Shown here piece after piece: positions 30,473-43,219 of a stretch of DNA of 64,000 bases (the first letter of the stretch is position 1; each line of letters opens with the position of its first letter). Position numbers and translations under genes: made by a program. Source of the DNA: Cymodocea nodosa. Taxonomy: Eukaryota; Streptophyta; Magnoliopsida; Alismatales; Cymodoceaceae. The stretch lies in contig CM072335.1 in NCBI GenBank assembly GCA_036874045.1, forward strand, positions 20,219,501 through 20,283,500. Reading direction: 5' to 3'. Under the pieces are notes generated by a model. It did no database searches and was not told the DNA's origin. It saw only the letters and a list, made by a program, of their open reading frames with translations.

Positions 30473-32202
30473 TAAATTTTGCTAGTCCCTTAGCAAACTA
30501 AGATCTAATTAATTGGTCTTTCAAAAAGTGCTAGAATTAATTCTTCCTCTTTGTTTTTCTTTTGTTTAACATAAAAATATATTCTGTATGTTTTAGTAAT
30601 CAACCTTCAAATGTACTTAGAATATATGCAAATTACATACAAAGTATATCATCATCATATAAGTGTTAATTATATTATCGTTTGTTCTTCTTTTCATCAT
30701 TTGTCATCTTGAATTTTCCAATAAGATTTCTAGAAGAAGTTTCAATAACATACGAATCAAAGTACAATCCAATTCAATCTAACTAAGATAAGTAGAATAA
30801 AGAATTGTATCTCCATTAAACAACTTCAAAAGTCAATTCTAGATTCATATTTCTGCAATTCAAGATAACAGAAAATATACTCGATTCATAAGATATCTGT
30901 ATTTCACAAAACACTTGTATCTTTTCAAAATAGTATATGTTTTTTTTTCTTTAAAAGTTAATTTGACAAGCTTGAATCATACAAGAGCTTTCTAATGCAC
31001 CCATGTAACGAGCTTTCAGTCAACAATCCCAGATCTGATCAGGATCTTAGGTTGCCAGATTTCAAGAGTCATTGTTCAGGTCAACAATCCTTACATACCT
31101 ATCTGCTCAAGTACAAAAGGCTCGTGATTAAACAAGTCAATAAACTCTCAAAATTTTCCTTTTTTTTTTTTTGCTTTTCAATCAAACTACAAACACAAAA
31201 CAAAACATTAATCACATACTATATATGTACGTATTTCATTAATACAGATGTAGTAAATCACCAATCTCATATAGTCTTGCTTCTATCATTTACTGAAAAT
31301 ATGAATCCATAACAATAAGCTCATACTTTTTCTGTATTTAATAAGATCTACACCTAAATCATTCTACAAATTCAATCAGTCAAATTAAATGTATCTCTAA
31401 TCATATGTGTTTCATTTAATCTAGAATTCACATCTCAGCTCTTTCAGGACTTCAAATAATTTACTGATTTTTCATTAAGCATTCTGATTTCATTTTAAAA
31501 TCATGAAATTGTTAAACTCATGAAATTCAGAAAAAACGTAAGATACTATATCTGGATTTACTTAAATAGTAAATTCAATAGCATCTTATATAACCTTCTA
31601 AATATAACAGTCAAGCAGTTTATAAAAATTTTACAGTCTCAATTATCAGATAGTTACAGCAAGTTCATAAAAATTTTCAATTTCCACAACTTTGCAGTAC
31701 CATTTTAATTCCTTTAATTAACAAACTTACATGGTTGTTACTTTAATTACCTCCCCCCCATACCTACATTTTGCATTGTCCTCAATGTAAAAAATTTGAC
31801 AATAAGTACAGTAATTGAAGCAGGCATGAATACAGTTTTGTTTGATTTAAAATTCAGGATGAGTAATTAGTTATATACCTTGTTTCATTTGTATCTCCTT
31901 CTACATATTCCAATTTTTAATTCTGAAAAATATTTCATTCACAGATAAATGCAAACTATATAACAAAATAACACTTAACAGATATTAATAAATCAGTGTC
32001 TTGTGTGGAACCCAGGCTTCTATGCCTTTGGTGGCTCACAAGCAAGCTAGTTGGTTTCCTAGAACAAATACCAACAAACTGGATTGATATTTTGTTTTAT
32101 TTTTTTTTTATAAAATAATCATGAAAACTTCAAAATTCTCTTCTTCTTTTTTCTAAAAATAAATGCAGAATACACACAACATTAAACACACAAAATCACA
32201 AC
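30473..32202. other. 3' non-coding region of AthF-3
   Basis: Counterpart of 17657-19401, inverted. It contains the internal purine tract (31750-31763), the ORF at 30995-31312 that is antisense to the element, and the conserved GCCACCAAAGGCATA block near 32010-32030. No sense gene. Confidence 0.6.
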
Positions 32203-33341
32203 TTAAGAACATGATTGAAAGTAGGAACAAATGGAATAAATGTATCATTTCAAGCAAACTTTTTAGGCATAGTTCTTCCTGCTATTAATTCTGTTTTAAT
32301 GCAGTTCTTGTTCCTTATTAATTTGTAAACATGTAATATATTATAAATTCCAAATACAAGTGTATTACCATTAATGATATGAAATGCAGAAAGGGATCCT
32401 TTTTGGTTCCAATGTAATGTAGCAGTTTCTATTTCTACATGTATTTCAATATACTCCTCTTCCCACTTCCATTCATTTATGTCTTCCATAATCCATATTT
32501 GAAATTTCATCAATTCATCCCACCATCTTATCAGACATAAAGTAGGATCATCTTCTTCATTATACCACATTCCTATTTGAATTTTATTAAATTTTGCAGA
32601 TGGTGGTTTAGCTATTTCACTCAGTATAGATAAAATTTCTATATATTCATCATAACTGTCTATGCTCACTATGTATAAATCAGATCCATATGCTATTGAT
32701 ATCTCTATGACTAGATATATATATCCATCAAGTATGACATGTGTTTGGTTAATTAATGATTTTTGTCCTAGATATATCATAATATTTTCATTCCAAGTTC
32801 TGTTCAGAAAATTAGACACACTTAAGCGTAAATCTTCACCCCAATTTCTTGTAGGTCTCCAATAATATAAATTTTCAGGAATTGCAGAATTTTTATCAGA
32901 AAATATTAAAGCTGACCCACAATTTACAGTTGGTACTTCAAATCTATTAGGTCTTCCTATATTCCATTCTTCTCCTGTTATAGGATTTCTTATCAAAATA
33001 TCAGGTAATAATAAACTTTCATACCTTGGTCTCGTCTTGTATATGATTAATCCTTCATCTATCCTCATAATATGATTTATTCCTTCTAAAGCATTGGGTG
33101 GAATTCCAGTAGTTTCTTCCATAGCCAGATATTCATGGTTAATTGAACTACGATTAAATGACCTCCATATGAATCCATCTCTAATCTTAGACATTTTTGC
33201 AGCTTGTAGTCCCTGAAAATATTTTTCTTCAATACAGTTTTTAATTTCCTTTGATATACAATACAGCCTGTACAGATCTTTAGCTGACAAGTTACTTAGT
33301 ACTTCCCTTAGTGCATCCAACAGTAATTGCATCAATTCCAT
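32203..33341 (-). CDS. F-box protein ORF carried by AthF-3 (363 codons open)
   Basis: The best preserved F-box copy. From the ATG at 33341 the frame is open for 363 codons to a TGA at 32250 that replaces the TGG (Trp) seen in AthF-2. The remaining 15 or so codons continue to about 32203 with one extra single-base loss. The F-box is at residues 6-45. Pro 7 of the usual LPLD motif has become Leu, so Skp1 binding may be weakened. The C-terminal part keeps LIRNPITGEEWNIGRPNRFE and DDPTLCLIRWWDELMKFQIW. By eye it is about 90 percent identical to the AthF-2 protein, with no indels over 360 residues. It lies 3' of capsid gag with the same spacer and splice-like sites. Confidence 0.78.
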
Positions 33342-33530
33342 TTGTTGATTCTGTAAAACACAAACAAAAATTTAGCAAAGACAAAAATTAACATACTACT
33401 GTACACCCTCGTGGAGTTAAGGCATAACTCAACGGACTAAGTTTGTTGAGTTAAAAATTAACTCTACGATACTATTAACTAAAAATAAAAAACATATATA
33501 CATACAGATAGTTGCTTTAGATATGTTGCT
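33342..33530. other. Capsid-F-box spacer of AthF-3
   Basis: Inverted equivalent of 16328-16516. It has motif ii palindromes at about 33405-33465, the acceptor-like TTATACAG equivalent (here TTTTACAG) near 33352, and the donor-like GTATGTATATATG near 33506 on the minus strand. Confidence 0.5.
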
Positions 33531-34715
33531 TCATTCAGCTACCCTCCCAGAAGAGGTATCAATATCATTAACCGTTCTATTGGCAAGGTTAGGTATTGCT
33601 TGTATTGGCAATCCTCCAATAGGTCTAACTTCCATTGGTTCCTTTTGTCTAAGTGATATATTTCTATTCTGATTTTGAATTGCAGCATTTCCAAATACAA
33701 AATCTAGACGATTGTTTAATTGTTGGATTATCTTTTCTAATTTCTCTATTCTAGATCCTTGTTCAATTAATGCTTCATAACTTATATTTTTCTCATTTAT
33801 ATTTTCTCCTCCCTGGAAATTGTTGTTTCTCCAAGATAAATTCGGGTGATTTCTCCAATTAGGATGATAAGAATTTCCCAAGTTATCTCTCTGGTTTCTA
33901 GCATAAATAATATCTAAATCATTTATGCTTGCATTCTTTTCTGCTAGCCTTTGATTTAATGATAACTCTTCTATTTTCTTTGTTAATTCATTTAATTTCA
34001 CCTCAAGCATAGTATTTGAATCTATTTCATGCATTCCTCTTGGCAATATTTTTTTATCTGCAATAGCTTCAGTTGAATTTTCCCACTATGTACTTTTTGC
34101 AAAATTTTCTAAATATGTCCATGCTTCTTCACTACATAACTTTAAAAATCCATTTTGACAAGTAGATTCTAATAAAGATTTTGTCGAAACATCGATGCCT
34201 TCATAAATTATACCTATTAATTGTGCTTTACTTATTGCATAATGTGGACATTACGTCAATAAATCTTTAAATCTTTCAAAATATTTCCAAAATGTTTCAC
34301 CTTGTTTTTGGCTACACATTAATATTTCTTTTTTCTTTTTAATCATTTGATGTGTTGGATAATATTTTTCCAGAAAAACAGAGCAAAATTCAATCCATGT
34401 AGCAATTGAATCAGGCGACAGAGTATATAACCATCTCTTAGTTGTGTCTTTTAAAGAAAAAGGGATATATCTAAGTTTAATAGCATTTATACTCATGTTC
34501 GGCATTTTCCTCATTTGACAAGCTTCGTTAAATTCTCTAAGGAAATAATAGGCATCCTCTCTTTCTAATCCATGAAAACGTGGCAATTGACTAATATAAT
34601 TAGATTTCAGTTCAAACCTATCTCGCTTAAAGTTTGGTAGTCGAATACATGAAGGTTCATCAACTAATTCAGGATACAGAATCTCTCTTAATGGTTTTTC
34701 TACTAGAGCAGCCAT
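33531..34715 (-). pseudogene. gag: Capsid gag of AthF-3
   Basis: From the ATG at 34715 (MAALVEKPLREILYPEL) to the TGA at 33531 the length is 395 codons, in step with AthF-2. The capsid domain and the YHPNWRNHPNLSWRNNN motif are clear and no zinc knuckle is present. A TAA at about 34255 replaces CAA (LLTQCPHH in AthF-2), and a TAG near 34087 falls at a Gln codon. The Gln site that is TAG in the other three copies is CAA here. The open frame extends 5' of the ATG to 34877, but the internal promoter and candidate intron lie there. Confidence 0.8.
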
Positions 34716-35339
34716 CTCTATATTCTCTTTTAAAGAAAGGTTAGATATACCCCAAAGAATTTTGTTAAAGTTCAGTTCAGAAAATTTTTCAGTACTCTGC
34801 AATGAAAATTCCTGGGTAGGTGTTCTTACTAATCGTTTAGTGCTTAGAGAACGAGTCCATGTGCTCATAAATAGCAAAAGATTAATTACATACCAGTCTG
34901 ATGCTTTCCATTCAATAAATATTTGTTGTCGGATGAAGTTGAATCAGCTGCTTCTCCTTCTAGTTCTTCCAACGCATTCTCCTTTCTTTTAAAAGTGCTG
35001 GTAACTCGTAAATAACATTCTGTTTTATATATATACTGCACATCTATAAAGTGAATAAATCTCGTTGCAAGAACGTGGCTTGCAACGTGCATAATGGTTC
35101 CTGTTTTTATAGGTACGTGTACCACTACTAATTTCAATTTTTGGTAACCGCTAAATCGACGAATTTTCGTTCATGGTTAAAAGAATAACCGTTCTGCTTA
35201 ATCCACGAACTAACCTCGTTGAGTTATAGAAAACTCAACAGAACACAATCGGTTACTGTTGCTAACTCCACGGACTAACTTCGTTGAGTTACAGATAACT
35301 CAACGGAGTGATCTTATATTATATTACTGACCTCGTGGA
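34716..35339 (-). promoter_or_regulatory. Internal promoter region of AthF-3 capsid gag
   Basis: On the minus strand, TATATATATAAAA (35024-35036) is followed by a leader with a donor-like GTATGT at 34893 and a TTCATTGCAG acceptor ending at 34797, a 97-base candidate intron. Upstream (35160-35320) is the motif ii palindrome array. The region stops abruptly at 35339. Confidence 0.52.
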
Positions 35340-36096
35340 TAACTCAGATAACAGAATATGAGTGATGAATCGGTAAGTTATGGATGTTTTTCGGTAAGTT
35401 ATTTTTATAACCATCCGAAAGCTTGAGATTTTCGGAAGGTTACTTACTGAACATCAGATAGAACGGTAACTTACCATATTTAGGTCTGATTATTTACCAA
35501 GTACAATAGAATACATCCGTTGAAAGAAAAATATGATCATTATACATTTGGAATAAATATGAGGAGTTTAAGAGAGGAAAAGACAGAGATAACGTATATA
35601 CCACATATAGTGAGCTACACTCCAATTCCAATTACACTCAAGTCTGCAAATAGTGAAGCATATTCTAAAGATCTACTGTAGAAAAAGCTCTGTGCGCCAA
35701 AACTCTAATTGAAAGACTCAAGCTATTGGTTCGTGGCTTCAACCTAAAAGCTACATTCAGTTGTTGGTTTGAGTTTCGACCTGAAAACTCTAGAGGTTGG
35801 TTTACTGAAGTTTATACCTGAAAATTTCTATGTTGTTGGTTCTTGCTTTGACTTGAAAGCAAGTGTGTAAGTGTTGAAATACTTAGTGAAGCCCAAGTGA
35901 ATCTTAAGGGGGGACTAACCAAGTTGGTGAACCACCTAAAACTTGTTGTGTGTTATCTTTCTTTACTGCTTTGCTTTCATTTAATTTCATCTCATTTCAT
36001 TTCTATTGAATCATTCGATTCAACAATCAAAAGAATATAAAAAATTACACACATTCACCATTCACCCCCCCTCTGGTGAGTCTACCGATCCTAACA
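35340..36096 (+). repeat. Copia LTR (Cop-1 family) with unmatched flanks
   Basis: 757 bp, colinear with 23478-24234; the initial TG has become TA. To its left is AthF-3 sequence (GTGGA), to its right AthF-4 LTR sequence (AAAAG). No target duplication is present and there is no PPT beside it. It is therefore neither a simple solo LTR nor a normal 3' LTR of Cop-1. Confidence 0.82.
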
Positions 36097-37745
36097 AAAA
36101 GATCACATGAGAACTCGTTGAGTTAGCGAGTAAAAACTGTAAGTTGTATATTTGAACTCGTTAAGTTAGATTTATGCATGTGTTGAATTTAAGTGCTTTA
36201 TTATTTCACGTGAGCTACACATGTTTAACTCGTCAAGTTAGCATAACTATACGCGTTGAGTTACTTGAATGCACACTAAGGTAACGCGTTGTGTTAGTGT
36301 TATAAGCTTGAATATACTTGAGTTATTTCTTTATTACACGTGTTTTATAGTTAAATCAACGAAGTAAGTCTGTTGAGTTACACTAACTCTATGGACCATT
36401 TATTTTCTAACATGCCACTATAGTAGTTGCAGAAATAGGAAATATGAAGGAAAACCACGATTGCATGTATCACGTAGGAATTCACTCGTGGAATAAAGAA
36501 GAAATCACCATCGTTTATATGAATGAAGGAAATCCAACCGATCATTTAAACAGAAGCAGTTATTATTGAAAGAAATATAAGAGAAGAGGAGAAAGATGAA
36601 CAAAAGTGTGTGTATGTGTAGGAGGAGAACTGCGCTAATTGCAGGAAGCATCAAAAGTTCCCTAAATCTCCACATCACCACCAAAATCACCAACCATCAG
36701 AGGTCTATGAGGATACTTTCCAGATGTCGAGTCGATTTCGAGCCAAACACGGTGACTGACAACCACTATGAGGAGTGATCACGTCAAAGGAAGGGAAGTC
36801 ATTTTCACTAAGCATCGACTCATATCTCAGGAGATCGTAAAGCTTCTAACGTTGGTTTCGGGTTGATCCCAGTACGCTGAAGAGGAGATCATCTTACAAT
36901 TCTTGATTCGTGATTCTATAGGAAGAGGAGGCAAGATTGTAAGTGATTAAGTTTTTAGTGTTGTAATTGCGTCGCATGTATTAACGGAAGTTTTTACTAT
37001 CGATAGAGATTTTTACATTTCACATTTCGCTTATCTTCAAGAACATATCAAAACAAAAATACCAAGAAAAAAACTTATTATCTGTGTTTACATTTAGTAT
37101 TAAAGTGTTGTATTGTTTGTTTTGTATTATGATTAATGTTATCATTGTCAGTATTGTGAATGTTTTATGTTTATTTGATTCAAAAAATAGAAAATAGTTT
37201 TATTGTTTACTGAAATTGATTCGTCCCAGATACTTAAAGATTTTAATGATTACTATTTGAAATATTTGAATGTTAGTGTTGCTTAATGACAAATCTAATA
37301 TTAACTAACATTAAAGGGCTTAATTGATGTTATTTATATTCTGTGGAACCGCTAGTGGTTGACCGAATTCCTCTGTAAATAATAGAATTTAACTGGAAAG
37401 ATAGACTCGTGGAGTTAACTTAAGTCCACGAAGTTAGTCCGTTAAGTTAACCATAACTTCACGAACTATGTCCGTTGAGTTAACTGTAACTCAACGGAGT
37501 GCTTAACTGAACACATATAAACTCCAATTTAAAGAGAAATAGTACACAATTCTTACTCAATCTTTGTGGGATCGACCTATACTTGTATACAAATACAATA
37601 TACATTGTGCACTTGCAGTTAAAAATACAAATTGGACTTAATATCTAATTTGTGTGAAAGGTTGTTTGTTTACTTCTAAAAGAATTTATTAATATAAGCA
37701 TAAAAATAAAATCAAATAAGTTATGATTTAACTTAACCCCAAACA
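36097..37745 (+). repeat. 5' LTR of AthF-4, truncated at its left end
   Basis: Matches 61803-63443. The first 570 bp or so of the LTR are missing, replaced by the copia LTR at 35340-36096. It ends CCCCAAACA. Confidence 0.87.
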
Positions 37746-37753
37746 AGTTTTTC

Positions 37754-37771
37754 TAGCGTCGTTGCTGGGGA
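37754..37771 (+). other. Primer binding site (tRNA-Asp, decayed) of AthF-4
   Basis: TAGCGTCGTTGCTGGGGA differs from the AthF-1 PBS at three sites, all C-to-T or G-to-A. It lies 8 bases after the LTR end. Confidence 0.8.
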
Positions 37772-37850
37772 TTGAGTAGCTAAGCAACTGTGAGTGTTGT
37801 TTTGTTTTAATAGCAGAAGGAGTGTTGTGTTTTATTTTATAATTGAGAAT

Positions 37851-38100
37851 ATGACATCTGCTTATGTTTAAAGATTTCTAAATCTTGTAGTTAGCATATG
37901 TCAATTCTACGATTTGGAAGGCTATGACATCTTTGATTGTTTGAAACTAAGATGATTGAAAATGATTAGATCACAAGAACAACAAATGAATTATATTCAA
38001 TATAATAGAACTGAGTATGAGAATCATATAGTTTACCCAACTAATGGTCAGTTTAGAACGTGTAATATGTTGAGAGACAAGAAAGTTTGGGATACGTATG
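37851..38100 (+). pseudogene. gag: Zinc-knuckle Gag fragment of AthF-4, first part
   Basis: The ATG at 37851 follows the same TAATTGAGAAT leader as in AthF-1. A TAA stands at codon 7 (Gln in AthF-1). The zinc knuckle is destroyed: the second Cys and the His both read Tyr (CQFYDLEGYDIFDC), each by a G-to-A or C-to-T change. The sequence breaks off at GTATG, the Lrd-1 target. It resumes at 43220-43273 and again at 49380. Confidence 0.78.
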
Positions 38101-40271
38101 TGTAAAGTATCAATTTTTGCATTTTATATATGTTAATTCATGCATATTAAGGATTATAAGTCATCATAATAAACGTTCTTATGAAAGATTACATGAAAAT
38201 CATATTTTAGAACTATGCATGTTTTATTGGTTAAATAGTCAATAATGCACAAATTTATCCTTTATTAAATTAACACCTAGTCAATTAGCCCATGTGTAAA
38301 TATAAGTAATTTATATATTGATTTCATGCATATCTTAAAAGAATTATCATTAAGATATGAAATCAAATAATCCTCAATTGAGCAAGCAATATATTATGCA
38401 CATTTCATTTTTTGCTTTATAATTGAGTAGCATTTTATGTGTAATGTGCATATGCATTTAATGTTATCTTTTGAGTTGTTGTAGGTGAGGACGTGGACCC
38501 TTGGATTAAATCATGGGAAATCAACAACTCATGGTCTTCCAATTCAAACTCCAAATCAATCCACTAATCAATCAATCAATGATTAAAGCTTGCCTAAATT
38601 AGAAGATCTCAATTGGAAGGAGTTTGAATTCTTTTGATAGATGAATGACAAGGGAAGAGAAAAGTGCATGGCCGACCAAGGAAACATCTCATCTCCTTTC
38701 TCCTCCACGCAAAGGACCAAGAAAAGAACTCCAAAAATTTCGTCCTCCCTTCTTCCAGCTAAGGTTGTGGACGAGCTCTCCTCCAAGATTGGTGAGCTAG
38801 ATGTCTTCCCCCTCATACTAGAAGACCTCCTTCTCTCCACTCCAAGCCGACATACGGAAGGACCTCCACAGGTGAAATCGGTGGTATTGGAGGCACGTGT
38901 GCAGCATTGGAAGAGCTTGGGATGTGATCTTCAAGATGAGGTAATAGGAAGCATCAACATTGAGAGGAAAACCAACAACTTCATACATATTGGAAGTGGT
39001 TGAAGACATGCAACCACCACTTCAAAGCAACCCTAGAGACCTCTTTTGGACATGCTACAGGTGGTGACAGCCCTGTGGTGTGACGTGATTCAAGGTTGAA
39101 AGGGAGCTCATGCTTGAAGAAAGGTGGAGAACTCAAAGGTATATTGGAGAAGAGAGATCCTCATACTTGAATATCAAATTTTCATATCATATGTGTATGA
39201 GTATTTAGGTTTTTAATTCATTTGTTATGTGCACATGTAGTATGTTATTTAAATGATGATTTTGTTTAAGAATATTAGTTTTTTTACAATATATTTCGTA
39301 GAAAATGGTTACTTCATGTGCATGTGTGAATGTTGTGAATAAAACTAACTCTTAACCCTTGTAAATGCGTGTACATCCTATTTGCTGTAAATTCCAGTGC
39401 ATGTTCCATTTTGTTATATGTTGTACGATTTGATTTCTCAGAGTTATATGTCGTGTTATAGTTTTTTTTGTAAATACTTTAAGTGTACAATACGTATGTA
39501 GTATTGTTAGAATTTTTTAGAATGTATTTTTTCAGTGTTTCGATTATTCTTTCGAAGGTAGCATCTGCTCTGTTTTAGTGGTCGAGCATCAGAAATTGTG
39601 CTCGATGCCTTCGTGTTGCCTTGCTTTCTTGGATTTTGAAATATTTTCCTGTAAATTTTCCTGATTAGAACGACGAGTTATCTTTCAAGGCACGTTGATT
39701 TCGTGGTGTTTCATGAAGATTTGATTGAGTTATGATTTTTATACGAACGACACGTTTTTGGAATGTTTTCAGAATCGTTTTGTGCACTGTTTGTATATCC
39801 AACTTTGGTAGCAACCTAGAGTGAATTAGTCTTAGAAATCACTGCCATTTTAAAGATAACTCGATGAACTTTCCAACCAATATTTTCTTTGGATTTTTCA
39901 ATGTCCGGGTTGGATGGAAGAAAAGTTAGAATTTGGACTAATTTATGTGATTCTAGAAACGTGAACTTAAGATTTTCTTGAGTTTTCTAGCTATTAGCTC
40001 TAGGAATTAACAAGTTTTATACTACTTTGAAATCTTTATTGTATTTTTGTAAATTGTAACTTAATTGCATGTAATTAGAGTTTTAATTGTAGATTTAATG
40101 GTATGGATGTTTTATTGAACAATCATTTTAATAAAATTATTTAAGACAAGCTAATTGTGGATTTGACCTGTACTTGCACATGCTTATTATAATGGGCACC
40201 GTGCGCTTGCGGTTATAAATGTAAAATTTGCGCTTTTGCCGTTTAATTTAATAACACATAAAAGCATTACA
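38101..40271 (+). repeat. 5' LTR of Lrd-1
   Basis: 2171 bp with TG...CA ends. It contains a less AT-rich block (38640-39130) with an open frame of 120 codons (38641-39003). In the 3' LTR the retained second half of this frame carries one TAG, so coding capacity is doubtful. Confidence 0.85.
38641..39003 (+). other. 120-codon open frame inside the Lrd-1 LTR
   Basis: Starts MNDKGREKCMADQG. It has no recognised domain, signal peptide or membrane segment. The 3' LTR copy near 41810-41970 keeps the frame (EARVQHWKSLG, DEVIGSINIERK) apart from one TAG at a CAG codon. It may be chance in a locally GC-richer segment or a remnant of captured host sequence. Confidence 0.25.
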
Positions 40272-40278
40272 TGTTTTT

Positions 40279-40296
40279 TGGTGTCGTTGCGAGGGA
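40279..40296 (+). other. Degenerate tRNA-Asp primer binding site of Lrd-1
   Basis: TGGTGTCGTTGCGAGGGA matches the AthF-1 PBS at 14 of 18 positions and lies 7 bases after the LTR end. Confidence 0.7.
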
Positions 40297-41775
40297 GTTT
40301 TGGTGCTTCAAAAATGATTTATTAGATGATTTGCAAGATTTAATATCCTTTATATCATTCTAGTTTTATTTGTTTTCTTATTTTGTATGAGTTATTATTT
40401 TTCTTTGTGTGTTTGCAAGGAAATGAATTTATGGATTGGCCACTTCATGTATTCATCTTCCTTGATTTCTGAATTGCTTGTTACATGTTTAATTCAAGTA
40501 TATAATTTGGTGACAAGTAGCTTAATGGAGTAATGATAATCTTTGTGTACAAATTATTAAGACAAAATTTACCTGTCTGAAAATTTAAATTTTTTGATGT
40601 TCACGAGATTAGAACTCATTTTTATGATATTTTTCCTAAAATAATCGGTTTCTGATATTTCTTTTGAGTACTTATGCATAGAATTCTGATTAGTATGTTA
40701 AAAGATAAAAATCTTAGAAAATAGGGATGTTTTACAGAATTCTAAATATGTTTCTGCTAATGAATTTTGAAAATATGATATTATGAAAGTATTTAAAATT
40801 TAATTCAGTGATTTTTTCCAGAAACTAGATGAAATTACCTTTCCAACGAGTATTTACATGTTTCATTTGGAGTTGTGTAGAATTCTGTGTGAATTTTTAA
40901 AGTTGGCATATTTGATTTAACTAATAATTTGAAGATCGGATAGTCAGGGGTATAACTGTTCGATCACTTCATAAAAAACTCGAACAATTACACCTAACTA
41001 TCTGAGTTTTCTCTGACCGAATAGTAGCCCATAACTATCCAAGTTTTCCCAAAAGTTGGATAGTTAGGGTGAGCTATCTGATGTCTATTTTCTGGGAAGG
41101 ATTTTCATAACATGCACTCTTATATTTGAAACTGCCGTTACATGTTTGAATAAAAATTATTTCTAGAAATTTTTCATGAAACTATAGTATTTATCTTTCA
41201 AACAAGGTATTATATATTGTATTTGGATTTAAATACATTTCTGGAGAAGTTTTCTAAGATGACATGTTCTGTAGATTACAAATTCTAAGTTGTCTAAGTT
41301 TCACACGATTTTAATAATACTTCAGTTTTGGATATTTTTGTCTCTAATATTTCTTAGAAACTAGAAGTAATTATCTTTCATACGAATATTTAATTGTGAA
41401 TTTTTAAGTTGTATGAATTTATGTAGAAATTGTTTTTAGCCAAGGTAGCACAATTTAATTTCTGAAATTTTGTGTGTGCTTGTTATATTTAAAATTTTGG
41501 ATGAAGTTAATGTTTTATTGATAAAATACATTGTATTTTTATGCTGATCATAGTGGCATGAATGTAGGATCTTGTAATTTAATGAGTTAAGGAAAATGAG
41601 GTCTTAAGTGGAATTAAAAATGATTGCTTTTCAATTCTTTTATTGTATTGCAAATTGTTAGTACTACTAAAGACTTAAATGCATGAATTATTTATCTTTG
41701 CTCATTTAATCAATTTTGCATGTCATTATGGATAACTAGTAATAATAATAATAAATATAATTATTTAAAAAAACC
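40297..41775. other. Internal region of Lrd-1, no gene seen
   Basis: AT-rich, with no meaningful ORF. Around 40930-41095 it contains several motif i palindromes (ATCGGATAGTCAGGG, TAACTATCTGAG, TTGGATAGTTAGGG). A short TAA repeat (about 41742-41760) precedes the truncated 3' LTR. Confidence 0.6.
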
Positions 41776-43219
41776 TCCTCTCCACTAATACTAGAAAACC
41801 TCCTCTCCACTCCAAGCCGACATACGGAAGGACCTCCATAGGTGAAATTGGTGGTATTGGAGGCACGTGTGCAGCATTGGAAGAGCTTGGGACGTGATCT
41901 TCAAGATGAGGTAATAGGAAGTATCAACATTGAGAGGAAAGCCAACAACTTCATACATATTGGAAGTGGTTGAAGACGTGCAACCATCACTTCAAAGCAA
42001 CCCTAGAGACCTCTTTTGGACGTGCTATAGGTGGTGACAGCCCTGTGGTGTGACGTGATTCAAGGTTGAAAGGGAGCTCGTGCTTGAAGAAAGGTGGAGA
42101 ACTCAAAGGTATATTGGAGAAGAGAGATCCTCATACTTGAATATCAAATTTTCATATCATATGTGTATGAGTATTTAGGTTTTTAATTCATTTGTTATGT
42201 GCACATGTAGTATGTTATTTAAATGATGATTTTGTTTAAGAATATTAGTTGTTTTACAATATATTTCATAGAAAATGGTTACTTCATGTGAATGTGTGAA
42301 TGTTGTGAATAAAACTAACTCTTAACCCTTGTAAATGCATGTATATCCTATTTACTGTAAATTCCAGTGCATGTTCCATTTTGTTATATGTTGTACGATT
42401 TGATTTCTCAGAGTTATATGTCGTGTTATAGTTTTTTTTGTAAATACTTTAAGTGTACAATATGTATGTAGTGTTGTTAGAATTTTTTAGAATGTATTTC
42501 TTTAGTTTTTTTATTATTCTTTCGAAGGTAGCATCTGCTCTGTTTTACTAGTCGAGCGTCAGAAATTGTGCTCGACGCCTTTGTGTTGCCTTGCTTTCTT
42601 GCGTTTTGAACTATTTTCCTGTAAATTTTCCTGATTAGAACATTGATTTCGTGGTGTTTTATGAAGATTTGATTGAGTTATGATTTTTACACCAACGACG
42701 CATTTTTGGAAAGTTTTAAGAATCGTTTTGTGCACTGCTTGTATATCTGACTTTGGCAGTAACCTAGAGTGAATTAGTCCTGGAAATCACTACCATTTTA
42801 AAGATAACTCAATGACCTTTCCAACCAATATTTTCTCTGGATTTTTCAATGTCTAGGTTGGAAGGAAGAAGAGTTAGAATTTGGACTAATTTCTGTGATT
42901 CCAGAAATGTGAACTTAAGATTTTCTTGAGTTTTCTAGCTATTAGCTCTAGGAATTAACAAGTTTTATGCTACTTTGAAATCTTTATTGTATTTTTGTAA
43001 ATTGTAACTTAATTGCATGTAATTAAATCTTTAATTGTGGATTTAAAGGTATGGATGTTTTATCAAACAATCATTTTAATAAAATTATTTAAGACAAACT
43101 CCTTGTGGATTCGACCCGTACTTGCACATGCTTATTACAATGGGCACCGTGCACTTGCAGTTATAAATGTAAAATTTGCGCTTTTGCCATTTAATTTAAC
43201 AATACATTAAAGCGTTACA
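41776..43219 (+). repeat. 3' LTR of Lrd-1, 5'-truncated
   Basis: Aligns with 38810-40271. The first 700 bp or so are missing. The join lies near duplicated CCTCCTCTCCACT sequence. Ends GTTACA. Confidence 0.85.

Larger units (their letters stand above)
29068..35339 (-). mobile_element. AthF-3: minus-strand AthF element, 5' part lost
   Basis: Inserted in the 3' end of Cop-1; its LTR end is at 29068, preceded by GGTCA (29063-29067), the presumed duplication whose partner is lost. Read on the minus strand it contains the capsid promoter, capsid gag, F-box ORF, 3' region, PPT and a 3' LTR shortened to 1392 bp. Its 5' side (ORFX, pol, 5' LTR) is cut off exactly where a copia LTR starts at 35340. 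Confidence 0.86.
38101..43219 (+). mobile_element. Lrd-1: non-coding Athila-related LTR element (LARD-like)
   Basis: It starts TGTAAAG and ends GTTACA, flanked by GTATG at 38096-38100 and 43220-43224. The 5' LTR (38101-40271) is followed by a degenerate tRNA-Asp PBS. The internal region of about 1.5 kb has no gag or pol ORF. The 3' LTR lacks its first 0.7 kb and no PPT is visible. The LTR end (GACCTGTACTTGCACATGC and GGGCACCGTGC.CTTGCGG) is of Athila type, so this looks like a non-autonomous relative mobilised in trans. Confidence 0.85.

Noticed and set aside
35340-36096. Simple 3' LTR of Cop-1
   Set aside because: The left flank is AthF-3 with no polypurine tract, and the bases after it (AAAAG) do not match those before the Cop-1 5' LTR (TCACA).
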